A DNA stretch of 64,000 nt from Datisca glomerata (Eukaryota > Streptophyta > Magnoliopsida > Cucurbitales > Datiscaceae): assembly GCA_003255025.1 (NCBI GenBank), contig QANY01011336.1, positions 1,395,311-1,459,310 of the forward strand, given 5' to 3'. The position numbers and the translations under genes were made by a program. Position 1 is the first letter of the stretch. Each line of letters starts with the position of its first letter. The notes beneath the pieces were generated by a model. That model was not told the origin of the DNA. It saw only the letters and a list, made by a program, of their open reading frames with translations, and ran no database searches. Below are positions 10,901 through 21,829 of this stretch, piece after piece.

Positions 10901-11092
10901 CAAGCGAGGCTTCAATTGGAGGCATTACTAGCTGAGAAGTCCAGGTTAGCAAATGAAAATATAAACTTGACAATAGAAAATCAATGTCTTCACCAGCTTG
11001 TGGAGTATCACCAACTGACCTCCCAAGATCTCTCTGCCTCATATGAACAAGTTATCCAAGGCATGTGCTTTGACATACCAACATTTCCATAG
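10901..11092 (+). pseudogene. bZIP-like leucine-zipper terminal fragment with 3' UTR
   Basis: A 63-residue open frame ends at TAG (11090-11092). It reads [20 protein letters not shown], then a heptad-like zipper with Leu/Asn-Glu spacing ([24 protein letters not shown]), then [17 protein letters not shown]. This composition is typical of the zipper and C-terminus of a plant bZIP factor, but the subgroup is not identified. A TAA at 10898-10900 interrupts the upstream side, and no basic region is readable upstream. Downstream, an AAATAAAA at 11237-11244 could be the poly(A) signal of the parent gene. It starts about 30 bp outside the CACTA-like end at 10868. A protein from this piece could dimerise but not bind DNA. 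Confidence 0.55.
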
Positions 11093-11737
11093 ATTCGTAG
11101 AAGTCATCTAGAGTCTAGCTAGCAAAATATGTGTAACCTGATTGCGCACCCAAAATGATGCCAGATCACCTTGAGTCATATCAATAATTCTGATCAGGTT
11201 TAAAATGTCAGTAGCTATTGTGATACATCATAGATGAAATAAAACTTTCATTAAAGACACTTGTAATGCATGAAGAAACAGTGAAAGCTTGTAATAATAT
11301 ACTGAACTGAGGATAAATTTCATTGTTCTAAATATTGCATTATCCAAACAACAATAAGAAGAGAAGACAGAGATTAGGCAAATTAGAAAACTTACAGATT
11401 TCCTGATCTGAAATTCGAGTAGAAACGAACAAATTTGGCTGAAAGCTTAAGCTCCAAGCTCTAAAGTAAGTAATTATGTTACAAATGACAAGCCCAAGAA
11501 GTTGCAAACCTATTTTTGGCCATTCTACAAAATTTTATTGGAAACAATACGGTAATGATTATTAAAGATATTCATCATCTAGATTAGAGGACGTTAAACA
11601 AAGTTAAGCTAGTTAGAGAAGACTTTTAAACCTACTATATATGATTTCTACATAATACTTTTCAAATATTAAGCTAGTTAGAGAACATTAAACAAAGTTA
11701 TCTTTACACAAACAATAAATAATGTTCAACATAAAAG
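11093..11737. other. Spacer with probable bZIP 3' UTR; otherwise nothing recognised
   Basis: The first ~150 bp are probably the 3' untranslated tail of the bZIP-like fragment. The rest is AT-rich without recognisable coding sequence. Confidence 0.4.
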
Positions 11738-12030
11738 TTTGAACACCATATACCCACCCCCTATTTCAATCACAGTAACTACAAAAATTTATCAGCCCTT
11801 TTCCACTAAAGAGAGTCAAAACAATAACAACAAAGAGGAAAAACCATTAATCAAAGATGATGCAATCCTTAGTTAGTTTGAACACTATACCCCCCCCCCC
11901 CCCCNNATCCCCCCCCCCCCCCACATTTCAATCATGGAAACTACAAAAATTTATCAACCCCCTTTCATTAAACATAGTTAATACGATAAAAATTAAGAAG
12001 AAAAATCATTAATCAGGGTTGATGCAATTC
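11738..12030. repeat. Tandem duplication (~140 bp) with poly-C run and 2-bp N gap
   Basis: The stretch beginning GTTTGAACACCATATACCC at 11738 is repeated from 11876 (GTTTGAACACTATACCC), with matching downstream text (CTACAAAAATTTATCA, AAAATCATTAATCA, GATGCAATTC). In the second copy the short C run has become two C homopolymers of 14 and about 16 bases around NN at 11905-11906. The Ns mark unresolved bases. Confidence 0.85.
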
Positions 12031-13400
12031 TCACTCAGAAACTCCAAGTGCATGCAAGTGAAAGTTTTAAATTTTTTAACATTTATTCTAATTTCAAACC
12101 AAATGAACATCACCAATACCCTATATCTTGTATATATTCATCATTTTACTCAGTTAATCATTTAACAAGAGAAAATCTAACTAAAAAAGTCAAAGAAGCA
12201 ACCTGGGCATATTCAATAAAAAGTTGAAAAATCATTTCTCTATATCCAATTAAAAAATGATGTCTAAAAGCAACAAAATTTATCTCATGTATAAGCCATT
12301 TCGCAATATGCAACGAAAAAACAAATCAAGGATAATATATAAGTGTTTGGATTTGTGATGATCTCCTTCCAGTCATATTGACCAACCTTAGCTAAAGTGG
12401 CAAATTAATTATTAGAATAGCAGGACATTTTACCTTGTTTTTTAGTATAGAAAGGATAAATCAGTCACCTGAAGAGGGATTGGACGAACTTGCTTATATG
12501 AAACAGTTCATAATTTCCAAAAGTAAGTCAAATCAGTCACATGGAGAACTTTAAGGCTATTGGTCCTCTCTGTTTCTATTACAAGAGTTTGGAGCTGCAA
12601 AGAAGAAATACGATCACTGCAACACTAAATATTCATAGTCCAACTATTACTATAATCAAATTGCAGAAGTTATACAATACTAGTAATGATACAGCAAAGT
12701 TACTAACGAAAAGGATATGTAGATTTACAGAAGTTATACAATACTATTAATGATACAAAAAAGCTACATTTCTGCCATCACTGTAAACTTGCAGAAGGGC
12801 ATGGTTCCTATTAATGTGAATCGTTATCAATTATCCCTAATATGAATGGACCAGTCGCTAATCCATAGGGTTTAGTTTGTAAACATAAAGTTCTATTCAA
12901 GTTTTCTTAACAAACATAAATCTCTATCCAAGATTCTTTGGCTAAACTATTTTTAGGCCTAAGGGTTTAGTCAGCAAATGATGCTTGAAAAAACATCATT
13001 TTCTATCCCATATAATTGTGATTCTAACACTAAATCTTTATTAGAGAAGAGCAAACTGTTACTCAAACTAGACCAATTCAGTTCAAGTGCCAATTTATGA
13101 TCTAATGCCAAGTCAAAAATGTGACGAACTATCTTATCTGAATAAAATTGGGCAAACCAAGTTTCAACTTTCTAGTAGACTAGATCAAGAAATTCAAGTA
13201 AGAAATGGAATGAAAGTAACATAGTAAATCCTTTTTTAGTCAGAAATATAACCAAGAGGAACAAATAGAAAAAAAAATTAGAGGCTATGATTTCCATTCA
13301 ACTAATCATATTCAAACTGAACAATCAACAAGAAAAAATAAAAAATGCGATGAGAAAATGAAACAAAAAGAATACAAACTCTGGAAACAATTAAACTTAC
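12031..13400. other. AT-rich region, no gene recognised
   Basis: The sequence is intron-like. The open frame 12541-12750 has no recognised domain. A short repeat (AGAAGTTATACAATACTA) occurs twice at about 12665 and 12730. Confidence 0.4.
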
Positions 13401-13513
13401 ATCCTCGTCAATCAAATTCCTACACCATGACAGATAAAGTGTACGTAACTCCCTTGAAGTCCTTGCAAGAGATATGGCAGTGTTGTTGTCAACCTGAACA
13501 AGGTCGTCATACC
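13401..13513 (-). pseudogene. Exon fragment of a RAD7-like LRR protein
   Basis: On the minus strand an AG acceptor (13515-13514) precedes a 113-bp exon with a GTAAGT donor after 13401. Phase 2 gives 37 residues: YDDLVQVDNNTAISLARTSR, then ELRTLYLSWCRNLIDED. The motif TA-SLA--S--L--L-LSWCRNL-DE matches the C-terminal leucine-rich repeats of plant RAD7-like proteins (the At2g06040 type, as I remember it). No flanking exon was found, so only one exon seems to have been carried here. The splice sites are intact and there is no internal stop. Both neighbours are unrelated fragments, suggesting transposon capture. Confidence 0.66.
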
Positions 13514-13931
13514 CTTTAAAACAGAACGACTATATCAAAACCAAATAGAAGGCAAGTGTATGTGTACAAGAATAAGGTGTTTAAGATGGAGCACGGGAGG
13601 GAGTTTCAAGAAGTAACTTCTTGAAAAAAGGTAAAACAAAGAAAGATGCTTTAGAATCGTAAATTTATATGTTCAGAATCATGAACGCAAACCCTTAGTT
13701 TCACCTAGCCAGAAAATGGTATTAGTCAGAAAAGCACGAGCTCTATCCTCGGCCAGATCTCAATTAGCTGTGACAAACCTAAGAAAAGCACAAAAAATCA
13801 AACGAAAACCATAAAAATCATACACAAATTTGAGATTAAAACCCAACTCGCAAGAAAAAAACCTCACCTCTATTTCTGAGATGTGAAATCTAAATGGGAG
13901 GGAGCTGGGAAAAAAGTTATGACATGGAGCT

Positions 13932-13935
<4 letters not shown>

Positions 13936-13969
<34 letters not shown>
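13936..13969. repeat. (AG)n microsatellite
   Basis: About 17 AG dinucleotides separate the RAD7-like exon region from the copia fragment. Confidence 0.95.
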
Positions 13970-13971
<2 letters not shown>

Positions 13972-14490
13972 CAATCCTGTTGATGTCTTAGTAGACTCAA
14001 AACTAAGAAAATATCTTAGGGAGCCAAGAGTTTTTAGTGAGAACTTTTGTTCCAGAAGTCAAATGTGTTGAGTAATCAGCTTAAGACTGGTACTTTTTAC
14101 CAAAGTATCATCCACATAAACTAGAACGATAATGGTATGAAATTGAAGTGACTTAGAAACAATGATGAGTATGATACATAGTTTACGAAATCCCAACTGA
14201 GTAGCGCATTCTTGAGCTTGTCAAACAAGCTCCGGGTGCCTGTTTTATTACCATAAAGTGCTTTGTGTAGTTTACAGACATGATTTTGGTTGTTTGGATC
14301 CTTAAAGCCAAGTGGTTGAGCCATGAACACAGTTTCTTGAAAATCTTCATTAAAGAATGCATTATTTATATCAAAGCTGTTTAATGTTCGAGCCAAAACC
14401 ACTACTAGAGTAAGAATCACTCTGATGGTGCAAGATTTCATCACTGGATTGAAAGTGTCAATGTAAAAGACTTTTGGAAGTTCATGTTTT
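13970..14490 (-). pseudogene. Ty1/copia reverse-transcriptase fragment (minus strand)
   Basis: Minus-strand reading gives copia RT. Upstream is FYIDTFNPV and ARTLNSFDINNAFFNEDFQE (family consensus: QLDVNNAFLNGDL), then GFKDPNNQNHVCKLHKALYG, a frameshift in the GLKQAP.AW region, LFDKLKNALLSWDF, and a YVDDTLV catalytic box near 14125. It ends at the AG microsatellite. Gag, integrase, RNase H and LTRs are absent. Confidence 0.88.
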
Positions 14491-15698
14491 CTTTAAATAC
14501 ATTAACCTATTTATATCAAAATTGTTCCTTCATATTTTATGAAATCGCATACTTTATGGTGAGGCAAATGAAAAATCTACCAATAGATAAAAGAATAAAT
14601 CAAATTCCCACAAGGTTCATATCAGTGGCTGAGCAATACCCCTAAGCAGAACATTAACCAGAGTATGTTACAAATATCAGTCGTAATACGGAGTTTGAAA
14701 CTATGTGCATTTTGAAGATGAATTATCAATTACGTAATTCATGTGCATTTTTGTCAATTAGTTAGTTTGTTTTTAGTGAGTAATTGTCAGTATGACATCT
14801 TATAAAGAGAGACTAGGATGATTACGGTTTGATTAACCTTATCATGTACATGCTTTAAGGCTTAATATGTCCAATCATCATTTTGTCAGCTTGTTGAAAC
14901 AATTCTATAGATTTGATTCAGGAGCCTGATTCTTGATTTTTTTTATACAAACATACTATAGTTTGTGAAAATATCTTCCTATGAAGAGGTCCAACTTTAT
15001 TTCAAGATTCATAGTTGTTTTTCTCATAAAACTTCACTTAAGTGAGTTAATCTTCTAATAAATTTGGTATGAAAATTGGAGACCTTCTCTTTCCTTTTTT
15101 TTTTTTCTATGTTCCACTGATTTCTGTTATTTTTGAATCTATATGTGGAACTTTGATATTGGATAGAGATTCAAAATAGAAGGATGGAAGACTAAGGAAA
15201 AAGTTTTGGCAATACCGAATATATTAATAGTATAAGTGATACTCCCTTGGTACTTTCTTAAGGCTCATAGATGACTGGAATCCTTGTTTCTATTAATATT
15301 GTTTTAAAATAGTTGACTGGGAATCCTTATAAATTGGGATGAGATGGGTTTGAGCCACTGGAGCTGGATGATCAGGTAAAGTTTGAAGGTGACTAATGGG
15401 CCATTTTCTCAGGGTATGTTTAGTGCACAAAATCTGTAAAAATTGGTTGACGACAATGAATTTAGAGACTTGAGCTGCTAGTTTCCTGGGTGGAGTTTGA
15501 AATTAGATTGATGATTTTCTAATTCAATTCACAATTTTTTTTAAATATCTAATCATTCCTAAATCTCAACTCATATTAGTTGACTCTCTTCTTATTTTTC
15601 GCATCCTGGGTGTTTGTGAAAATCACTAGCTTTTGGGAGAATTTTTATGGCTCTCTCTTTTGTGCTTTTAATTGTATTGTAGGGTAGACTTTTCTCAG
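14491..15698. other. AT-rich spacer upstream of the Derlin fragment
   Basis: No gene was recognised. Some short exon-like stretches with GT donors (for example CTGGATGATCAG|GTAAAG near 15375) could belong to the same captured transcript but carry no recognised motif. Confidence 0.35.
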
Positions 15699-17048
15699 AC
15701 ATGGATGCAAGAAAACGTGAAGCAGATTTATCATTGATAAGTCTAGAATCCAATTAAATGCATTGTACTTTGAGGTGAAGGATCATAAAACTGTTGCAGG
15801 TAGTTTCCTCCCTCTATCTTTCTCTTGTATGTTATCCAATTTTACACAATTTTAGGATCATGAATTGGCTCAATAGGTTTCTAGCTATTTTAGAATTATT
15901 AGAATATTTTTCTATTTGATTCATATGTTCTTTCCTTAATTTTGGCATTTTCCAATTGTCTTCCTTTCTTCTTTTTCATATTTAAAATTTGAAGCTATAG
16001 CTATGGCTCTATGGGTGCAAATTGGCTTTAGGTCATCAATGTGGATGCTTTTGAAAGTTGAGGAGCATATATCTTATATATGATATAGATAGTCATTTAG
16101 ATGAGACACAATTTTAACTTTGATCTTTCTGAACATGAATTGTTAATGTACGAAGGAATTTGACAAATGTTGCGTTGTTTAGTTCTATGCTTTCAAATAC
16201 ACGTATAGGGTTATTTTTTGCATTATGTTTTGTTTTTAGTATTAAGATGTTATATTATTTTCTTATTCAATCTGTCAGCTATTATAATTTAACCTTCTTT
16301 TTCTTTTATAGGTGTGGAGGCTGATTACAAACTTCCTTTCCCTAGGAAAATTTTCAATTAATTTTGGAATTCGCCTATTGATGATATGAGTCTATTAGGA
16401 GAGAAATTCTTACTATAAAAATATTTAATTTTTTATTGTTATTGTTCTTATCTACTGGTGCCAAGCGCATATATATCTTTTCAAGAATAGATGTTTAGGG
16501 TTAGGCCATCTGTTGGAATGATATCTTATACAACACATACACTCTTATGTCCAATTTTATGTCCATGATTTTACAGAGCAAGATATGAAGTTCAACTTGA
16601 GAATGAACCATTTCAAAGGCGTACAACAGATTTCCTATGGATGATGATGTTTGGAGCCTTCACATTGTTGGTATGTGAAGTCATCCCTATTGATCTAACT
16701 TGGTTACAGAATTATTCAATTCTGTGTCCATCATTTAAGATGAAGAGAAGGTTAATAGGATTGTGGAAGAATATTTAGGAATTTTCTTGGTTATTTTCTA
16801 CATCTCTTATTTTTTACTTTTGCAATCTATTTAAGTAAATCTGAATACTTAAAAGATAGTTTCAGTTTTACTATCATATGTTCTTTTTATACTCATCATT
16901 TATCTTATTGGATTTCTAGATATTATCTGCCATCCTAATCTTCTGGTCCCATTTCTTAGTGATATCACTCGTGTTCATGTTTCTCTATGTTTGGAGTAGA
17001 GAATTTCCTAATGCTCAAATCAATATTTATGGCCTTGTAACTATTAAG
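15699..17048 (+). pseudogene. Derlin-like (Der1 family) multi-exon gene fragment
   Basis: Three clear exons remain. Exon b, 16312-16385: VWRLITNFLSLGKFSINFG, then IRLLMI. Exon c, 16577-16670: ARYEVQLENEPFQRRTTDFL, then WMMMFGAFTLL. Exon d, 16920-17048: ILSAILIFWSHFLVISLVFM, then LYVWSREFPNAQINIYGL. These are the diagnostic transmembrane and WSREFPNAQINIYGL blocks of plant Derlins, ER membrane proteins of the degradation (ERAD) channel. Exon phases join correctly; the donor after exon b reads AT instead of GT. A weak first exon (15699-15799, containing ALYFEV) may precede. The start, the segment after exon d and the C-terminus are missing, leaving about 100 of some 240 residues. No stop interrupts exons b-d. 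A CACTA end lies 0.3-0.7 kb downstream, so this is probably a transposon-captured copy. Confidence 0.85.
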
Positions 17049-17329
17049 GTATGATGTCTACCATCATAGTTTTACTGTTGAGGTTCTTTTTGATATTGTA
17101 TAATATTAGAACTTCTAATGACTGGTACATCCAATGTCAATGTGTTCAGGATTGCAGGCTAGCTTACTGCTATTATATTGGGAAAATTGAGTTTATATTC
17201 CCTTAGTTTGTTACTATCTCACTCCAAAGTATTCTACTATCAATTTTTTAAGCTTATTAACATTTATATTAATGTGTTCTTAACATTGTAGATACTTTCC
17301 TCAAGTTTCAAATGATTTGTTTTATAATC

Positions 17330-17723
17330 AATACGTATGGAGCAAGTAATTTAATGTATATTAAAAAATCTATCGTGGGAAGGTTTTCTAATGAAAAAAC
17401 TGTCATGGAAAGACATTTTTTGCCTTTCCATGACTGTTTTTTTGAAAAATAATTTGGACATTAGATGATGCGGATTCCCTGTCATTTAATTACTTTTGAC
17501 GGCACATATAATGGTAGGGATCCCCCGTCATCTAATTGATTTTGACGGCACCTATAATGACGGGGAATCCCCGTCATCTAATTACTTTTCGCGGCACCCT
17601 ATTATGATAGTTTTTATTGAAAAAGAGTAAAGATGAGAGCTCAATAGATGACATGCGGTCAGCCGTCATTATAGGGTTATAATGACGGGTTTCACTGTCA
17701 TCTAAGGTTAAAATGTAGTAGTG
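17330..17723. mobile_element. CACTA element terminus with GACGG subterminal repeats
   Basis: The block contains repeated TAATGACGGG / CCCGTCATC motifs in both orientations and ends ATGTAGTAGTG at 17723. Its complement (CACTACTACATTTTAACC, then TTAGATGAC, then CCCTATAATGACGG) closely parallels the 5' terminus at 33526, so both belong to one family. The other end of this copy was not found. If it extended left it would include the Derlin fragment. Confidence 0.82.
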
Positions 17724-17724
17724 A

Positions 17725-17760
17725 CACTACAAGAAATATGACATTCAACAATATTAAAAT
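17725..17760 (+). repeat. CACTA 5' terminus, different family
   Basis: CACTACAAGAAATATGACA starts one base after the preceding element ends. It pairs by sequence with the inverted terminus at 10848-10868. No matching 3' end was found to the right. Confidence 0.65.
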
Positions 17761-20097
17761 ACAAGGTTTGCAGTCTCCTTTTGTAAAACTCAAAACAATA
17801 TGAATTTTTAAGAACCAAGCAAAAACTATTCCTGTTAAAACTAAAAAAAAGCCGGAGGCAAATCTAGACGCATGGCTTAAACAAAGAAGGACTTAAGCAA
17901 AATTTGATGACCTCGTATCCTACACTCAAATTGTTTCATTCTCGAGCTATCTCAGAAGCTCGATATTCTTCTTCATTTTTAGAGAGAAGCTCAAATCGTT
18001 GCTTCTCTCTCTCGATTCCTCTCAAATTTTCAGAGTCAAGCTCTGGTCCTTATCTCTCTCGATTCTTCTCCAAAATAAAGCTCAAAGATCCTATCTCTCT
18101 CTCCTAAGCTTCTCCCTCTCAGACGACCTAGCGCTAGGTCTTCGATGAAGAAGAGAGAGCGGTCATGTGAATAGATCATATTTCTCTCTTTGCTTTCTAC
18201 TTTAACTTTACTCTCTCTCTTTGCTTTCTAATTAAAAAAAAGTTGAGTGAACAGGTCAAGTGCCCTAGCCTCTCTCAATCATCTCTGCAGCCTCATCGCC
18301 GTCACCACATCTATATTTTTGTCACTCTGCTATCATCAGACGAAGGTGATCGACAGTGAGAAGCTTCACCATTGAGACATGAAGCCTCGTTGTCTAGGAC
18401 GTGAAGAATCTACCACCCTTAAGAGTAAGTATTTTTTAAAGCTCTTTCTTTCTTCATTTTCTCCTATTTCTCTCCTTAATCTACTCTCTTCACGGATGAG
18501 AAAACACATAAAAACTCTTGTGCAAGCCCATCCCTAAGCTCCGTTGAGTGTGAGACTGAGCTCTACTGTTTCCCTTTTTTCCTCTAAGCTCATGGGGGAT
18601 AGGTCCAACTATTTCAGCGTGGTTCATTTAGGGCTTGCTTTGTGTCTTCAGATCTGATTGTGTGTGTCTTGTCACTGGGTAATGGTTTCAATAGTTTAGC
18701 GTGCTCTCAATCTGAGGTTTCACTCTCACCCTGAACTCTATGTGTCATATCTGTTCTTGCAAGTTTGATTATTCTAGGAACCCCTTATCGAACAAAAAAA
18801 AACTTAATTTTGGTTGGAACACCCCATTTCCAGATTATATTTTTGTAACTGAAAGATGACCAAAGGGGGGAGTTTAACAAATTTTGAATAATTAGGAATC
18901 TAATGTTCCTTGAATTAATGAGGAAAAGATAATATTTCTTGTTCTTCAAGAACTTTTGAGATTCCTCTCTTAATGAGGGAAACCGTTCGCACTATTGTGC
19001 ATATTTTGGTCAATAGTATCTTCACAGAATGATTTCACTTTGTTATCTTAACTGGAGCTTTCTTGTTTTATTTTGAAATTGGTTGTGGAGTAACGACTGA
19101 GTGTTGTCAGTAATAATGTTTGATTAACTTTTTAAAACTATTGATGCAATTGAAAATAGATTTTTTTTGGAAGATTATGAACATATATTAATTGATTTCA
19201 GTGTCGGTGTGATGTTTATCTACATTGTTAGTTGCTATTTTTACTTCTAGGTTACAAGAAAAATGAAAATCGGGCTGCTTTTATCTATATGAGAACCTTG
19301 ATGAGCTACCAGATAACTCAATGGAAGCTGAAGAGTATGAGAATGTGAGTTACATGCTTGGTATATACTTTTTTCTCTTATAGTTTTGTTACATAACTTC
19401 AATTCTGTGGGAACCTGCGTATTTGAAGTCTTCTTTTGAAGTTGAAATATTGATGAGGCATTGAAGCCTATCTATCACGTTGATAATGGATATCAAACTT
19501 GTTTATGTTTTTAAATCCGACATTAGAAATATAAAGCTATTGGTGTTTGCATATTTTGGGATTGGTGAAATAGATTTCTGCCTCATTTGTCTAATTTTTT
19601 ATCAGCAAATTCTATCTTATTTTATTTAAGTAATCATAATTCAGATAAATATTTCTCATCTAGATCAATATCATTGGATTTAAAAGTAATCACCAACCAG
19701 AATAAGTTTTTCTAATTGTTGTTCCTATTCTCTCATTTTTTTTGTGTTGACAAATTTTCTTTATTTTTTCTATATTCTTTTTTCTCTAATGGTTACTGCA
19801 TATTCAGAAGCTTTTTCTATATTTGGAGTTAATGCAGAGAACATATGGTTATCAACTCTTACAAATCAAATGATCTACTAACTTTCAAATCTTGGGCATT
19901 TGTCTATGGATGACTCAGTAAGTTAGAACTAAGTACAATTTTTAGCTATTTGGAGTAACAAATATTGTTTTGTATGCAATATAATGGTTAATAAAATTCT
20001 GCAACCATCTTTAAAAAATAAATAAATTACTTTAACATCAATAGCCTTATTGGTCTAGCATGTGGTAAACTATCTTGATGAGATGTACTATTTTTAG
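17761..20097. other. Region upstream of the helicase exon; one unassigned exon-like block
   Basis: 17900-18430 is CT-rich and leader-like. 19251-19344 is bounded by TTCTAG and GTGAGT, like a 94-bp exon, and contains text readable as LDELPDNSMEAEEYEN in one frame. I do not recognise the parent gene. The rest is AT-rich and intron-like. Confidence 0.35.
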
Positions 20098-20252
20098 GTA
20101 GTCGATGAAATAGATCGGTTACTCAGGGAGGCATACCAGTCTTGGCTACCTACAGTGCTTCAACTAACCCATGCTACTGATGGAAGTTTGTTCCCTCCTT
20201 CCTGTGGTTTTCTTCCTAGACTTGGGAGATCTTTAAAAACCATGAGGAGATT
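20098..20252 (+). pseudogene. Exon fragment of a DEAD-box RNA helicase (RH1-like)
   Basis: An exon bounded by TTTTTAG and GTGAGT encodes 51 residues without a stop: VVDEIDRLLREAYQSWLPTV, then LQLTHATDGSLFPPSCGF and LKTMRR. VVDEIDRLLREAYQSWLPTVLQLT corresponds to motif II and following helix of plant DEAD-box helicase 1 (RH1; the family has VVDETDRLLREAYQSW). Neither the upstream Q motif and Walker A exons nor the downstream SAT exon was seen, so only the motif II exon is present. It lies 2.4 kb inside a CACTA-type terminus at 17725, consistent with capture. Confidence 0.85.
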
Positions 20253-21829
20253 GTGAGTACTTCTCTTCTGTCATGTGTTTTCCATGGTAGTTACTAGCAA
20301 TACTAAATCATGAGGAGTATTCTATGGTGTCACACTTTCTTGACTTATAAATCATCTTTTTCTCTATCTATACTATTTATGTTTTCTAGTAATGTCCTTT
20401 TGGAATATGGCACTCCCAATAGGTGGTTTGCTCTAGGAAGTGGCCATTGAGTTCTTGCTCTAGGGCATCTAATCTTGTGATCAAAGGTATTATGAAAATG
20501 GAAACTAAAATCCTCCTTAGTTTCATTTTGACCAAAAATTGCAATGAACTGTACCTTATTCTTTGATGTATAGGATGATATCATTTTAATAAATCAATTT
20601 CATAAGCTCATGAGTTCATGAAGTGTTCAGCTATTTAGAGTCTTGCTTCTAGCATTAATTTATCAAGCCCTTAAGGGGGGTTGGGGTAAGAAAAAGAGAA
20701 TAAATGATAACGTTTTTGTATTACTGTTTTAGCTACGTAATTTTACAAAATCATGCAGTGTGCTTAAAAATATGCAGTGCTATTTTCTCGCAATGTATAA
20801 AATGATGATGTGAGCAATGTGAAATTATCTTAAAGTTACAATTTTATTCTTTAAAATGCAGGACCTACAATCTGTTTAAGATTTCAACATAGCATCAAAT
20901 TTTAAAGAGTTAAGTAGTGAAAATTTGAAGATGTTCTGTAACGTCTGTGAAACTTTTAGCTATTTTTTGAAATAAATGTTGTATTAGTAGGCTAAGTACT
21001 TATACTTTTAGATGATATTTATAGATGATATTTATGGATGATATTTTTAGATAATATTTTGTGAAAATGGAATGATGTTTGAATGCTTTTTAGTCTAATA
21101 ATGTATTATTTTGAATGCTTGAATAGGTACGTAAACAAGTGCATATAAATTGATTGAAAAAAAAACATTTACAAAATGCCAGGAAAATCTCTTAATAATA
21201 AGCATATTTTATAACAAAAAACTATATCAATGAGATTCAAAAAATCTTATGGTACCTGATTTAGTAGGATACAAAAATACATATGAATGTTAATTCAGAA
21301 GTATTAAAAACACATGTTCAATACATTCAACAGGGGTAAAAAATGTTATTAAACAATGTTCTACAAGAGTAAAAAAAAATCCTGTAAAAAATGGGAGACC
21401 ACATGGTTCTTCACAGAAGGCTTTGCGCCTTGTGAAAAACTCAAACTTTTAATATAAGGGACTGTCGTAGGTGCTGCGAGAACCCTGTGACCAAGTGGAA
21501 AGAATGGATTGCCACCATGACCAAGTGAGAAAATCTATATGAACCATTGATCCCATCATGTCTCACCTGACGGTTCAGATTTGAGTAGATATTGATAAAA
21601 ATAAACTAAGCTTGATCATTTGCTTGATTAGATAAACTTAGTCTGATGTGATAAGCTTAATCTAAGATATATATTTTGTTGATTCCTTGGGTTAAATGGA
21701 TTTAACTAAATCTTGTAACTATTAAAGAGCCTACAAAATAGAGACCAATTGTAAATCAATTCATTCAATACAAACTCAAACAATTGTATACTTGTCCTTG
21801 AGAATTCTCTCTCTCTTATTATTTTTATT
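20253..21829. other. AT-rich spacer
   Basis: No gene was recognised. The minus frame 20345-20584 has no known domain. From about 21490 to 21830 the sequence has LTR-like features (short TATA-like and polyadenylation-like stretches) but no defined ends. Confidence 0.35.

Noticed and set aside
17130..17190. A further Derlin exon (AGH..YYF block) after GTGTTCAG
   Set aside because: Only a few bases fit and a stop falls in the expected frame.
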